Source: Micromonospora sp. KC213 (GTDB lineage Bacteria; Actinomycetota; Actinomycetes; Mycobacteriales; Micromonosporaceae). Taken from it: 38,653 nucleotides of DNA. Location of the stretch: assembly GCF_004348325.1 (NCBI RefSeq), contig NZ_SMKF01000039.1, positions 1 through 38,653 on the forward strand, read 5' to 3'. The notes under the pieces are model-generated. The model saw only the letters and a program-made list of their open reading frames with translations, did no database searches and was not told the DNA's origin. Both the position numbers and the translations under genes were made by a program. Below, piece after piece: positions 1-7,736 of the stretch (within the stretch, counting starts at the first letter, position 1; each line of letters begins with the position of its first letter).

Positions 1-788
1 GCCCGACCCTGTGCCGCGACGTCCCCCTGCCGCCCCTGGCCACCATCCTGGACGGTGGCACCGCCCCGCTGGGGTCGTCGGGCCTTACCGACTCGGCTGT
101 CGGTATCCGGGATGCGGCTGTCGCCACTTCGCGGCTTGCTCGGCCGCGCCGGACGGTCGCCGCCGACGGCCCGGGCGTTGTCCGTCGGCACCGGACCGCC
201 GGCCCGGGTCGGCGCTGCACCGTGGTCGGCCCGCCTGGCAGCACCGGCGTTGCCGGGGGTGCGGGCGGCCCGCCCGACCGCTGGCGTGGCAGCCGGGCCG
301 GGGCTGCCGCCCCGTCGGCGTCGTCCGGTGTCGGCCCCGTTGAGCACCATGTCGATGCCGGTCAGCACCTGGTTGCCCTGCTGCGAGTGGTGGCGGAGCA
401 GATCGTCGCCGAAGTCGCGGATCAGTTCCGCGTACACCTGCGCCTCCGCCACCGTTGTCCCCGGCCGGCCGAGGGCACGCCGCATGTTGCGGATGCACTG
501 ACGCAGCGCCTCCGCCGTCAGGTCACTGCGGCCCACCTGCCGACGCAGTTCGTGCAGCGACGCCGCCGCGTCCTTGCGGCGGTTCTCCAGCCTGGTGAGG
601 GCCACCTCGGTGGTCGCGTCGATCCTCCGGCCAGCGACATCCAGTTCCTTCATCGTCACCGCGCACGCGGTGGACTCGGCGACGATCCGAGCGATCGCGC
701 CCAACGGACTGAGCGACTCGGCGACCCGGGCGACCGCCGTGCCGAACGTCATTCCTTGGTCGGTGACCCTGACCAGCTGCCTCGTCAC
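1..788 (-). CDS. Hypothetical protein, 3' end outside window
   Basis: An uninterrupted minus-strand frame runs from a GTG at 788 off the left edge, so at least 262 residues are present and the C-terminus is missing. Residues 1 to about 150 are rich in charged and aliphatic residues and look helical, with stretches such as RLENRRKDAAASLHELRRQ that could form a coiled coil. From about residue 150 the protein becomes a low-complexity Gly/Ala/Arg/Pro tail. No signal peptide, membrane segment or catalytic motif is visible. GTG 788 has no clear ribosome site. ATG 752 is an alternative, with AAGGA directly adjacent, so the start is uncertain. The family was not recognised. The arrangement suggests a structural or secretion-related accessory protein, but that is a guess. 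Confidence 0.6.
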   Translation of the reverse strand, partial: MTRQLVRVTDQGMTFGTAVARVAESLSPLGAIARIVAESTACAVTMKELDVAGRRIDATTEVALTRLENRRKDAAASLHELRRQVGRSDLTAEALRQCIRNMRRALGRPGTTVAEAQVYAELIRDFGDDLLRHHSQQGNQVLTGIDMVLNGADTGRRRRGGSPGPAATPAVGRAARTPGNAGAARRADHGAAPTRAGGPVPTDNARAVGGDRPARPSKPRSGDSRIPDTDSRVGKARRPQRGGATVQDGGQGRQGDVAAQGR

Positions 789-870
789 GGGAGGAGCGTA
801 GGCACGATACGGCGGTTGTCGATCTGTTCGTCGGGTTGTCGACAGCGACCGCACCGGTTCCGCAGAAGGA

Positions 871-1248
871 TCAGCCGAAAATGTTCATTGCTGCGCCGAG
901 CACCAGGACGACCACCAGCGCGGCGCCGAGCCCACCCAGGACGAGTACGGCTCCGGCACCCGAGCGGGTCGGCGACGGGTTCCAGCGTCGAGGGGTTGGC
1001 CCCGCGGTGCGCCGATCGGGGCCACGGCCCGCTGCGTACCCGCGCTCCGGGCTGCTGTCCGCCTGCGTACCAACCCCGCCGCCGAGCAGGGCGACCGTCG
1101 CGACGGTCAAACTGAAGATGCTCGCCACCCAGCTCGCCGCCTCCACGCCACCCGGCCCCCAGCCGAGCACGGCGACCGCCACACTCGCCACGGTGACCGC
1201 GAGCGCGATGACGACAGTGGTCCGTCGGCTTCGTCTCATGGTTGGCAT
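871..1248 (-). CDS. Small membrane protein, two to three TM segments
   Basis: A 125-residue protein. Two hydrophobic stretches sit near the N-terminus (about residues 10-28 and 35-57) and a third at the C-terminus (about 100-122, rich in Val, Leu and Ala). A Pro/Arg/Gly-rich, probably cytoplasmic or extracellular linker joins them. ATG 1248 starts MPTMRRSRR, and ATG 1239 three codons later is equally possible. No strong ribosome site precedes either. The same frame stays open upstream into the neighbouring methyltransferase, but an intrinsic terminator lies between the two genes, so the short form is preferred. No family or function was recognised. The basic N-terminus followed by hydrophobic segments suggests an inner-membrane protein. 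Confidence 0.55.
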   Translation of the reverse strand: MPTMRRSRRTTVVIALAVTVASVAVAVLGWGPGGVEAASWVASIFSLTVATVALLGGGVGTQADSSPERGYAAGRGPDRRTAGPTPRRWNPSPTRSGAGAVLVLGGLGAALVVVLVLGAAMNIFG

Positions 1249-1284
1249 TATGGCCAACACGGCTGGTGATGGTGCCCCATCCGA

Positions 1285-1308
1285 CTCCCGGACCAGATGG
1301 TCCGGGAG
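1285..1308 (-). terminator. Intrinsic terminator of the DUF574 methyltransferase
   Basis: A perfect inverted repeat: the 11-base arms CTCCCGGACCA and TGGTCCGGGAG are separated by GA. It begins 7 bases after the methyltransferase stop codon at 1316. No U-tract follows, which is common for actinobacterial terminators. Confidence 0.75.
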
Positions 1309-1315
1309 AGCGGCG

Positions 1316-2143
1316 TCACGGCTTGCGGGCGACGAGTCCGACGAAGGTGTGGTAGGTGTCCGTCTGCTTCGGAGTCCCCTCGGCGGGCTCTGGCCGCCAC
1401 GCGGCCAGCGGCACCAGGCCTGGCTCCACCACCTCCAAGCCGTCGACGAAGGAGAGGATCTCCTCGTCGGTGCGCCATCGGCCGGTGCCGAGCGACTGGT
1501 TGAAAACCTTTTCCACCTCCCGCGCTTTGCGGGAGGCGTCCGGGTGCCGCTCGCCCGGGTCACGGAAGTGGGAGATCGCCACGTAACTGCCGGGAGGAAG
1601 GGCTGCGCACAACGTCGTCGCGACGGACTTCGGGTCTTCGTCGTCGCGGAGGTGGTGCAGGATCGCGAAGAGCAGCAGCCCGATCGGACGGTCGAAGTCC
1701 AAGAACCGGCGAACGTCTGGGTTTTCCAAGATGGATTCCGGCGATCGCGCGTCTGCCTGGATCACCGTGGCGGTTCCGTCGTGTGCCAGCAGCGCCCGCC
1801 CGTGCGCCAGCACGATCGGGTCGTTGTCGACGTAGACCACTCGCGCCTCTGGGTCGTGGCGGGTGGCCACCTCGTGCACGTTGCCCTGGGTGGGCAGCCC
1901 CGACCCGAGGTCGAGAAACTGGTCGACGCCCTGCTCGGCGACGAGGAACCGGACCACCCGGCGCAGAAAGGCGCGGTTCGCCTGGGCGGCCTGCGGACCA
2001 TCTGGTGTGATCTTGAGAGCGTGGTCGGCCACCATGCGATCGACCGCGAAGTTGTCCTTCCCGCCGAGCATGAAGTCGTAGACCCGCGCAACGCTCGGCA
2101 CGTTCATGTCGACGCCCGCCGGTGCTCCCCTTTGACCCGTCAC
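1316..2143 (-). CDS. DUF574 SAM-dependent methyltransferase
   Basis: A 275-residue protein of the actinobacterial DUF574 family (Methyltransf_19), predicted to transfer a methyl group from S-adenosylmethionine to an unknown substrate in the cytoplasm. The family hallmark ARVYDFMLGGKDNFAVDR lies near the N-terminus. It is followed by the SAM-binding motif FLDLGSGLPT, the acidic loop VYVDNDPIVL that should contact the ribose, and a LLLFAILHHL strand-helix unit. GTG 2143 is chosen because GGAG lies 9 bases upstream and it gives the usual family length; ATG 2107 is an alternative. The gene is monocistronic, with its own terminator just downstream. Streptomycete and Micromonospora genomes carry many paralogues, mostly without a known role. 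Confidence 0.88.
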   Translation of the reverse strand: MTGQRGAPAGVDMNVPSVARVYDFMLGGKDNFAVDRMVADHALKITPDGPQAAQANRAFLRRVVRFLVAEQGVDQFLDLGSGLPTQGNVHEVATRHDPEARVVYVDNDPIVLAHGRALLAHDGTATVIQADARSPESILENPDVRRFLDFDRPIGLLLFAILHHLRDDEDPKSVATTLCAALPPGSYVAISHFRDPGERHPDASRKAREVEKVFNQSLGTGRWRTDEEILSFVDGLEVVEPGLVPLAAWRPEPAEGTPKQTDTYHTFVGLVARKP

Positions 2144-2239
2144 AGCTAGTCTCTCCGTCCACACCGGAACATTGTCGGCCGAATTCGCTGAGTGTAGCGA
2201 TGCATTGGCGCCTATTGTGCACCTGCCTGCCGCTGCCGG

Positions 2240-2456
2240 CAGCTCTCCTTCCTCGGTGCCAAGGGCGTCTCCGTCCCGGCCGCCGTGAGCGTCTTCCCCG
2301 ACGAGCTCTACCAGGCACCGCGTAGCTGGGCGGAGCAGGCGTATCCCAACCTCATCCACTACGACAGGCTCGACCGGGGCGGGCACTTCGCCGCCTGGGA
2401 GCAGCCACAGCTGTTCGCCGAGGAAGCTCCGCGCCGCCTTCCGACCGCTCCGCTAG
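2240..2456 (+). pseudogene. Epoxide hydrolase C-terminal fragment, frameshifted
   Basis: About 60 codons match the end of an alpha/beta-fold epoxide hydrolase: LGAKGVSVPAAVSVFPDELY, then NLIHYDRLDRGGHFAAWEQP, which includes the catalytic His of the GGHFAAWE motif. Near 2425 the frame slips by one base. Ignoring one C there gives EEVRAAFRPLR followed by TAG at 2454-2456, the normal family ending. The N-terminal ~300 residues, including the nucleophile elbow, are absent. It lies between the promoter side of the methyltransferase and the end of the MFS gene, and is a deletion remnant that cannot make an active enzyme. Confidence 0.8.
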
Positions 2457-2518
2457 ATGTGCTGCCCGGCGAGATGTGGCGCGTACGCCGGGGGGTGCCC
2501 ACCCGGTGCCAACCGGCG

Positions 2519-3712
2519 TCACGCTGCCCGTGCGTCGGGCATGGTGGCCAGCAGCAGCGTAGACAGGGCCGCGAAGGCAGCGGCGCCGAGGAACACCAGA
2601 CCCGCTGACGCGTACGCCAGCGACCAACCGAATGCCGCGCCGGCCGCTACCGGCACCAGGGTTTCGGCGACGGCGCCGAGCCCGGTCAGGGCACCCTGCA
2701 CGGTTCCCTGCTCGTCGGCGCGAACGTTGCGTGAGATCCACGACTGCGTGGCCGGGCCGGCGACCGAGCCGAGCACACCGACCGCCTGCAGGACGTAGAG
2801 CAGCCACGGCACCGACACGAACGCCGTGCCGGCCAGCGCCGCGACGCCGAGCAGGCTGCCGGCCACCGCGGCGCGCCGCTCGCCGAGCAGATGAACGACC
2901 GGGCCGACCACCCGGGCCTGGAAGACCGCGCCGGTGAGGGCACCGGCTGCCATCACGACTCCGATGTGGGTGGTGCTCCAGGCGAACTGGTACGTGAGGA
3001 AGAAGGTCCAGATCGACTGGTGGGTCATGCGGGCGACGTCGGCGCAGAAGCGGGCGTACGCGAGCCGCCCGAGCGTCGGCCGGCGCAGGACGACGGCGAC
3101 GGCACCGAGCGGGTTGGCCATCCGCAGGCTCAGCGGGGTGGTCCGGTCGCCGGGCCGAGACTCGGGCAGGACGAACCATCCGTACGCGACGTTGGCGAAG
3201 CACAGCGCGGCGGCGGCGAAGAACGGTAGCCGCACGTCGACGGCGCCGAGCAGGCCGCCGATGATCGGGCCGGCGACGAAGCCGAGCCCGAACGCGGCAC
3301 CGACCAACCCGTACGCGCGTGCCCGCGACTCGGGTTCTGTGGTGTCCGCGATGTACGCGTTGACCACCGTCTTGGTGCCTGCGCACGCGCCCGCGAGAGC
3401 GTGGAACGCCAGGAGGGTCCACGGGCCGGGCGACACCGCGTGGGCGAGCCAGTCGACGCCGAGGCAGGTCAGCGACACGAGCAGGACGGGCCGGCGTCCG
3501 TACCGGTCAGAGAGGCGGCCGAGCATTGGCGAGACGACGAACTGCAGCAGGCCGTAGACCGAGCCGAGCAGTCCGGACCAGAAGACGGCGGCGGCGGCGT
3601 CCTTGGTGACGGCTGCCATCAGGGCCGGCATGATCGGCACGATCAGGCCGAGCCCGAGCATGTCGAGGAAGACGGCGACGAGGAGGAAGGAGAGGGCGGG
3701 TGCCCGGCGCAT
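2519..3712 (-). CDS. MFS transporter, TetA/TCR-type drug exporter
   Basis: A 397-residue inner-membrane protein with about twelve hydrophobic segments, predicted to be a proton-coupled drug exporter of the major facilitator superfamily. The TetA-like signature is clear: LDMLGLGLIVPIMPALM in helix 1, the loop 2-3 motif GRLSDRYGRRPVLL, and GAAFGLGFVAGPIIGGLLG in helix 5 (antiporter motif C region). ATG 3712 is chosen because AGGAG lies 5 to 6 bases upstream; a GTG at 3757 would extend it by 15 residues without a good ribosome site. The substrate cannot be told from sequence. The next upstream gene on this strand is only an AraC remnant, so no intact adjacent regulator is seen. Confidence 0.9.
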   Translation of the reverse strand: MRRAPALSFLLVAVFLDMLGLGLIVPIMPALMAAVTKDAAAAVFWSGLLGSVYGLLQFVVSPMLGRLSDRYGRRPVLLVSLTCLGVDWLAHAVSPGPWTLLAFHALAGACAGTKTVVNAYIADTTEPESRARAYGLVGAAFGLGFVAGPIIGGLLGAVDVRLPFFAAAALCFANVAYGWFVLPESRPGDRTTPLSLRMANPLGAVAVVLRRPTLGRLAYARFCADVARMTHQSIWTFFLTYQFAWSTTHIGVVMAAGALTGAVFQARVVGPVVHLLGERRAAVAGSLLGVAALAGTAFVSVPWLLYVLQAVGVLGSVAGPATQSWISRNVRADEQGTVQGALTGLGAVAETLVPVAAGAAFGWSLAYASAGLVFLGAAAFAALSTLLLATMPDARAA

Positions 3713-3817
3713 CGCGGCTCCTGAGTCTTGAGAGGGCAGGGCCCCCTCGCGACTCACGGTCCGCCGAAAGTACGGAGGATCAGAATATCTTCGCTGTCAA
3801 GCGCTTTATTCGAGTGC

Positions 3818-4063
3818 TCATCCCGCAGCACCTTCGGAATCACGGGGCTCGCCTGGCATGACGCCGCCCGGTGCGGGCGGGTTGTCGTGTTGTCTGCGGT
3901 AGCTGCCGGGTGATGTTCCGAACTGGCGCTTGAATGCCTTGGCGAACGCGAACTTTGAGGAGTAGCCGGCGTACTGGGCGACCACGCGTAGCGGGGCGTC
4001 GCTGGTGCTGAGCAGGCGACTGACGATGATCATGCGCCACCAGGTCAGGTAAGCCAGCGGAGG
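3818..4063 (-). pseudogene. AraC-family regulator, C-terminal HTH fragment
   Basis: Only the DNA-binding end of a cupin-type AraC regulator remains. PLAYLTWWRM begins the first helix-turn-helix; APLRVVAQYAGYSSKFAFAK and the signature FKRQFGTSPGSYRR make the second. The ligand-binding cupin half (about 200 residues) is missing. Homology stops at about 4063, exactly where an oppositely oriented oxidoreductase fragment begins. The frame stays open to 4192, but those upstream codons are antisense to the oxidoreductase and not AraC-like. In related genomes such regulators are often divergent from a zinc-type oxidoreductase, so one internal deletion probably removed both 5' halves and the shared promoter (inference). 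Confidence 0.82.
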
Positions 4064-4533
4064 TTGCCCCTGCCCGGCTCCCGGCTCGGCTTCGAGGCGG
4101 CCGGTTCCGTGGAGCAGGTCGGCCCCGGCGTCGTGGGCTTCGAACCGGGGGAGGCGGTGAGCATCGTCAGCGACCAGGAGATGTCCAGCCACGGCGTGTA
4201 CGCCGACCGGCTCAACGTTCCGGCGGCGGCCCTCGTGCCGCGCCCGGCCGATATGGACGCGGTCACCGGCGCGGCCGTCTGGACGTCATACCTGACCGCG
4301 TACGGCGCCCTGGTGGAGGTCGGCCAGGTGAACGCCGGTGACGCCGTGGCCATCACCGCCGCGTCCAGCAGCGTCGGCCTCGCGGCCGTTCAGATCGCCA
4401 ACCACCTGGGCGCCGTACCCATCGCGGTCACCCGCACCGCCACCAAGTCGGCGCACCTGCTGCAGGCCGGAGCCGCGCACGTCATAGCCAGGGACACCGA
4501 CGACCTGGTCGACCGCGTGCACGCCGTCACCGG
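4064..4533 (+). pseudogene. Quinone oxidoreductase / zinc-type alcohol dehydrogenase fragment
   Basis: The fragment covers the middle of a medium-chain dehydrogenase/reductase. RLGFEAAGSVEQVGPGV is the end of the GroES-like domain, AVWTSYLTAYGALV is the domain hinge, and AITAASSSVGLAAVQIA is the NADPH-binding Rossmann motif. The first ~55 residues are missing at the junction with the AraC fragment. Everything after DLVDRVHAVTG is lost where the erythromycin-esterase gene ends (stop codon at 4534-4536). Truncated at both ends and without a ribosome site, it is not expected to be functional. Confidence 0.82.
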
Positions 4534-5709
4534 TCAACCCAGCGAACCCAGCCGGACGGCCTGCTTGAGGAAGACGACGCCGTCGATCATGTCGAGCTGG
4601 GTCGCGTCCAGCGGGAAGTAGGCGAAGTCGGGGGAGACGCGCGGGGCGGGCGTCGTGACGGCCCGGGCCAGGCGTCGGGCGTCGATGAGGCAGTGGTCCC
4701 ACGGAAGCGTGGACAGGATGCCCTCGACGGTGTCCGGGGGTGGGGTGTCGTCGCCGACGGTGCCGAGGGCTGAGGCCAGGAAGGCGTACCGGTCGCCCAG
4801 GTGCGTCGCGGTGATCGCTCCGGCGCTCCACCACTCCAACTGCTGGTCGCCGAACGACATGACGCTCTTGTTCCGCTGTAGGTGGAGGTTGGAGGCGTAG
4901 ACCAGGGCCGGGCCGTGCTCGGCGACCGCCCGCAGGTTGGCGGCCATCATCGCGTCCCGCAGGGCCGACAGCCGGGTCCACCGTGCCGGGGACGCGTCGG
5001 CCATCCAGTAGTGGTAGCGCAGCAGGCCGGTGGCGGTGCGCGCGTACAGTGCCGCCCGCTCCCTGTCCTGCGCGCTCAGCTGTGGCGCCTGCGTGTCGAG
5101 CAGCGCGACCAGGTCGTCGGCGATCAGTCGCAGCCGCTGGGCGTCGGCGGACTGGCCGATCGACTGGGACGGGTCCGTGGCTGTGGCCTCGTTCGACCAC
5201 CGGTCGTCCGGGCCCAGCAGCGTGTCGAGGGTTTCCCTGGTCACCACGGTGCCGGGGAGCGGGCCGTCGAGGAGGTCGTAGAGGGCGGTGAGCGCCTGGC
5301 GCGGGCTCGCCGCCCAGTATTCCAGCGGGCCGTCGAACCCGAAGAAGCGCAGCTTCTCGTCGTGTCCCTCGTTGTAGGCCCGCATCCAGCGCACGAGCTC
5401 GCGGTTGGCCGGTACCGCGCCGAAGCCGTGGCTGAAGCCGTGTTCCATGACATCGTCGAGCGTGCCCGCGCCCGTCGTGAGGTAGTCGTCCACCACGAGG
5501 CCCAGGAGACAGTCGCTCTCGATGGCGAACGACCGGTAGCCCTCGTGCGCGACCAGATGCCGGAAGATCTCGTTGCGCATCTCGCCCAGTTCTCCCACGA
5601 AGTGCCGGGCCTCGCCCAGGCCGAGCAGCAGGGGCCGGGCGGGAAGCGACCGGAGAAACGCTGAGACGCCCGCGCCATCGAGCGGACGGGCCGTGTTCCT
5701 GATATCCAT
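4534..5709 (-). CDS. Erythromycin-esterase family protein
   Basis: A 391-residue protein of the erythromycin-esterase family (PF05139), close to full family length. Some members hydrolyse the macrolide lactone ring; most are uncharacterised. Visible family motifs are LGEARHFVGELGEMR, which supplies the Glu/His of the GExxH-type site, FAIESDC with the second acidic residue, and VYASNLHLQRN, which supplies a later active-site His. ATG 5709 is preceded by GAAGG with very short spacing. The 3' end abuts the truncated oxidoreductase, so the last few residues may derive from the deletion event, although the core is complete. An AT-rich leader with an inverted repeat lies immediately upstream. Whether it confers macrolide resistance cannot be decided here. 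Confidence 0.85.
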   Translation of the reverse strand: MDIRNTARPLDGAGVSAFLRSLPARPLLLGLGEARHFVGELGEMRNEIFRHLVAHEGYRSFAIESDCLLGLVVDDYLTTGAGTLDDVMEHGFSHGFGAVPANRELVRWMRAYNEGHDEKLRFFGFDGPLEYWAASPRQALTALYDLLDGPLPGTVVTRETLDTLLGPDDRWSNEATATDPSQSIGQSADAQRLRLIADDLVALLDTQAPQLSAQDRERAALYARTATGLLRYHYWMADASPARWTRLSALRDAMMAANLRAVAEHGPALVYASNLHLQRNKSVMSFGDQQLEWWSAGAITATHLGDRYAFLASALGTVGDDTPPPDTVEGILSTLPWDHCLIDARRLARAVTTPAPRVSPDFAYFPLDATQLDMIDGVVFLKQAVRLGSLG

Positions 5710-5712
5710 ACC

Positions 5713-5730
5713 TTCAACATTATCGTTGAA
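5713..5730 (-). promoter_or_regulatory. Inverted repeat in the esterase promoter region, possible operator
   Basis: TTCAAC-6-GTTGAA lies 3 bases upstream of the esterase start codon, inside an unusually AT-rich stretch. Read on the minus strand, the spacer contains GATAAT, a good -10 hexamer. A bound repressor could therefore block transcription of a nearly leaderless message. No regulator gene is adjacent, so the cognate protein is unknown. Confidence 0.4.
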
Positions 5731-5851
5731 TATTCGAGTTTAAACTTAACCCTCAAAACCCTGCTTTCCCCGTGATAAACCTTCAAACACTGATGTACGC
5801 ATCAGGTCAGTGGATCCGGCGCGGAAGCACGGATGATCCTCGAGCTCGGTC

Positions 5852-6568
5852 TCAGGCCCGCCAGCCGAGCCACCGCACCGCGCGACGCACGATGCTCTCG
5901 GGTACCTCGTGGCCGCCGTCGAACTCGTCATAGGCGACGTCGTAGCCGAGCATGCGCAGGCGTGGCACGAGGCGTCGGCTGCACGGATCGACGGGCAGCA
6001 CCGCGTCGCCGGTGCCGTGGGAGACGTACACCCGGGGGCGACCGTGGGTGACCAGTGGCGCGGCGAAGCCGGGGGAGAAGGCCAGCACGGCGTCGAAGAC
6101 GTCGCCGTTGATCAGGCCGATCGACAGGGCGTACGACGCGCCGTCGGAGAAGCCGCCGATGAGCATGCCGGCGACCGGATACCCGGCGAGGATCTCCTGC
6201 AGCACCCGGTCGATGCGACGTACGTCGGGACCGAAGCCGGAGTTGATCAGATCCCAGGTCGCCGCGGTCGACTGCGGCGCCACGAGCAGCAGGCGCTGCT
6301 CGTCGGCGACCGGCAGCATCAGCTCCAGTGCCGCCCGCGGCGAGCCACCGGCACCGTGCAGCAGCAGAACCAGCCGGTAGGGGTGGTCACCCACCGGCTG
6401 GGGCACGTACGCCAGCGCGATCGGTTCTCCGTCCTGCCCGTCGAACGGCACCAAACCCGTACGGGCCGAGGCCGCGACCAGCCGGCCCGGTCGGACCATC
6501 AGCCGGCCGTGCCGGGAGTTCTCCTCCGGCTGCCGATGGGGCGGTACGGTCTCGCCGGTGATCGGCAT
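5852..6568 (-). CDS. Alpha/beta hydrolase, phospholipase/carboxylesterase type
   Basis: A 238-residue cytoplasmic serine hydrolase. The oxyanion-hole motif LLLHGAGG, the nucleophile elbow GGFSDGASYAL (Ser of GFSDG), an acidic candidate in HGTGDAVLPV, and the C-terminal catalytic His in FDGGHEVPESI occur in the expected order. The layout resembles the phospholipase/carboxylesterase (PF02230) and esterase-D-like groups. ATG 6568 is chosen because GGAGGG lies about 5 bases upstream; the frame stays open for 29 more codons but has no ribosome site there. It is downstream of the LysR gene on the same strand with an 83-base gap, so cotranscription is possible. The substrate is unknown. Confidence 0.8.
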   Translation of the reverse strand: MPITGETVPPHRQPEENSRHGRLMVRPGRLVAASARTGLVPFDGQDGEPIALAYVPQPVGDHPYRLVLLLHGAGGSPRAALELMLPVADEQRLLLVAPQSTAATWDLINSGFGPDVRRIDRVLQEILAGYPVAGMLIGGFSDGASYALSIGLINGDVFDAVLAFSPGFAAPLVTHGRPRVYVSHGTGDAVLPVDPCSRRLVPRLRMLGYDVAYDEFDGGHEVPESIVRRAVRWLGWRA

Positions 6569-6651
6569 GATGCCCTCCACGTCAGGTTCCGGCTGCCCCA
6601 CGGGATACCCCGCCCCCGTTCGCCAAACCGGGTGGTACCGGCAGCGCGAGG

Positions 6652-7635
6652 TCACGTTTCATCTCGGATCCGTCCCGGGTCCGGGGCAGGTGACGGCCTG
6701 GCGACGGTCCTGGCTGACCCGTGGTCGCGGCGGCTGCGGGCCGCTGTTTCGCCGGCGTCCAGGAGGGCGTCGACCAGCGCCCGCAGCGCCGGCTGTGCCA
6801 ACGAGGTGTCCCGGACCGCGGCGTGGATTCTCCTGATCGGCTCCGGGCGGCGGACCGGTCGGGTGGTGACGCCGGGATGGCGGGTCGACAGTCCCAGTCG
6901 GGGGATGAGACAGACGCCGAGGCCGGCCGCGACGAACCCCTGTGCCGTGGCGTAGTCCTCCGACCTCGCCACGAAATTCGGACTGAAGCCCGCTGCGGCG
7001 CAGGCGTCGATGATCGGCTCCAGGCAGGGGCCGGGTGGTTCGCTGCCGACCCATGGTTCGCGGGCGAGATCGGTCAGGTCGATCACCCGTTGCGCGGCGA
7101 GCGGGTGTCCGGTGGGCAGCACTGCCTGGTACACGTCGTCGAGCAGATGCACCGCCCGGGTGCCCGGCGGGCTCTCGTCGTTCCGGCGGCGTACCACGAT
7201 GGCCAGGTCGGCGGTGCCCTGCTCCAGGTACGGCAGCGGATCATCCGCATCGTTCAGCTTGGGTTCGACGATCACGTCCGGGTGCAGGTGTCGAAATCGG
7301 GCCAGGGCAGGTGCCAGCAGGGTCGGGCCGACCGAGGTGAAGTAGCGGATCGTCAGCCGGCCGGTACGCCCCGAGCGCAGGTCGGCCAGCGCGGTCTCGG
7401 CCTCGGCCAGGTGTTGGCTGATGATGGCGGCGTGTCGGGTGAGGAGCTGTCCCGCCGCCGTGGGCCGTACGCCGCGACCGAAGCGTTCGAGTAGCGCGAT
7501 CCCGGCTTCCTTCTCCAGTGCCGCCACCTGCTGGCTGATGGCGGAGGGGGTGTATCCGAGGTGTGCCGCCGCCGCGGTCACCGAGCCGGTGGTTATCACG
7601 GCACGTAACACCTGCATACGCCTGACGTCGAGCAT
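6652..7635 (-). CDS. LysR-family transcriptional regulator
   Basis: A 327-residue LysR-type regulator of normal length. The N-terminal winged helix reads VLRAVITTGSVTAAAAHLGY then TPSAISQQVAALEKEAGIAL, followed by the linker helix and a periplasmic-binding-like effector domain starting near GRLTIRYFTSVGPTLL. ATG 7635 gives the usual short N-terminus; the ribosome site is weak. It is divergent from an EamA exporter, with a 26-base imperfect palindrome in the shared promoter. The classic LysR arrangement suggests it controls the exporter and itself. The effector is unknown. Confidence 0.9.
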   Translation of the reverse strand: MLDVRRMQVLRAVITTGSVTAAAAHLGYTPSAISQQVAALEKEAGIALLERFGRGVRPTAAGQLLTRHAAIISQHLAEAETALADLRSGRTGRLTIRYFTSVGPTLLAPALARFRHLHPDVIVEPKLNDADDPLPYLEQGTADLAIVVRRRNDESPPGTRAVHLLDDVYQAVLPTGHPLAAQRVIDLTDLAREPWVGSEPPGPCLEPIIDACAAAGFSPNFVARSEDYATAQGFVAAGLGVCLIPRLGLSTRHPGVTTRPVRRPEPIRRIHAAVRDTSLAQPALRALVDALLDAGETAARSRRDHGSARTVARPSPAPDPGRIRDET

Positions 7636-7650
7636 GTAGCACAGCTTAAC

Positions 7651-7676
7651 GGACAGATACAATCTTTTATTTGTCC
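7651..7676. promoter_or_regulatory. Palindrome in LysR-EamA intergenic region, probable LysR box
   Basis: Arms GGACAGATA (7651-7659) and TATTTGTCC (7668-7676) match at 8 of 9 positions when folded. The site sits in the only AT-rich part of the 101-base divergent intergenic region. Position and symmetry fit a LysR-type binding site, but no footprint evidence exists. Confidence 0.5.
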
Positions 7677-7736
7677 TTCCGCCTCAGGGCTGGCACCGTC
7701 AACGAGGGCAGACCAAGGAGACCAGGGGACGGTGTC

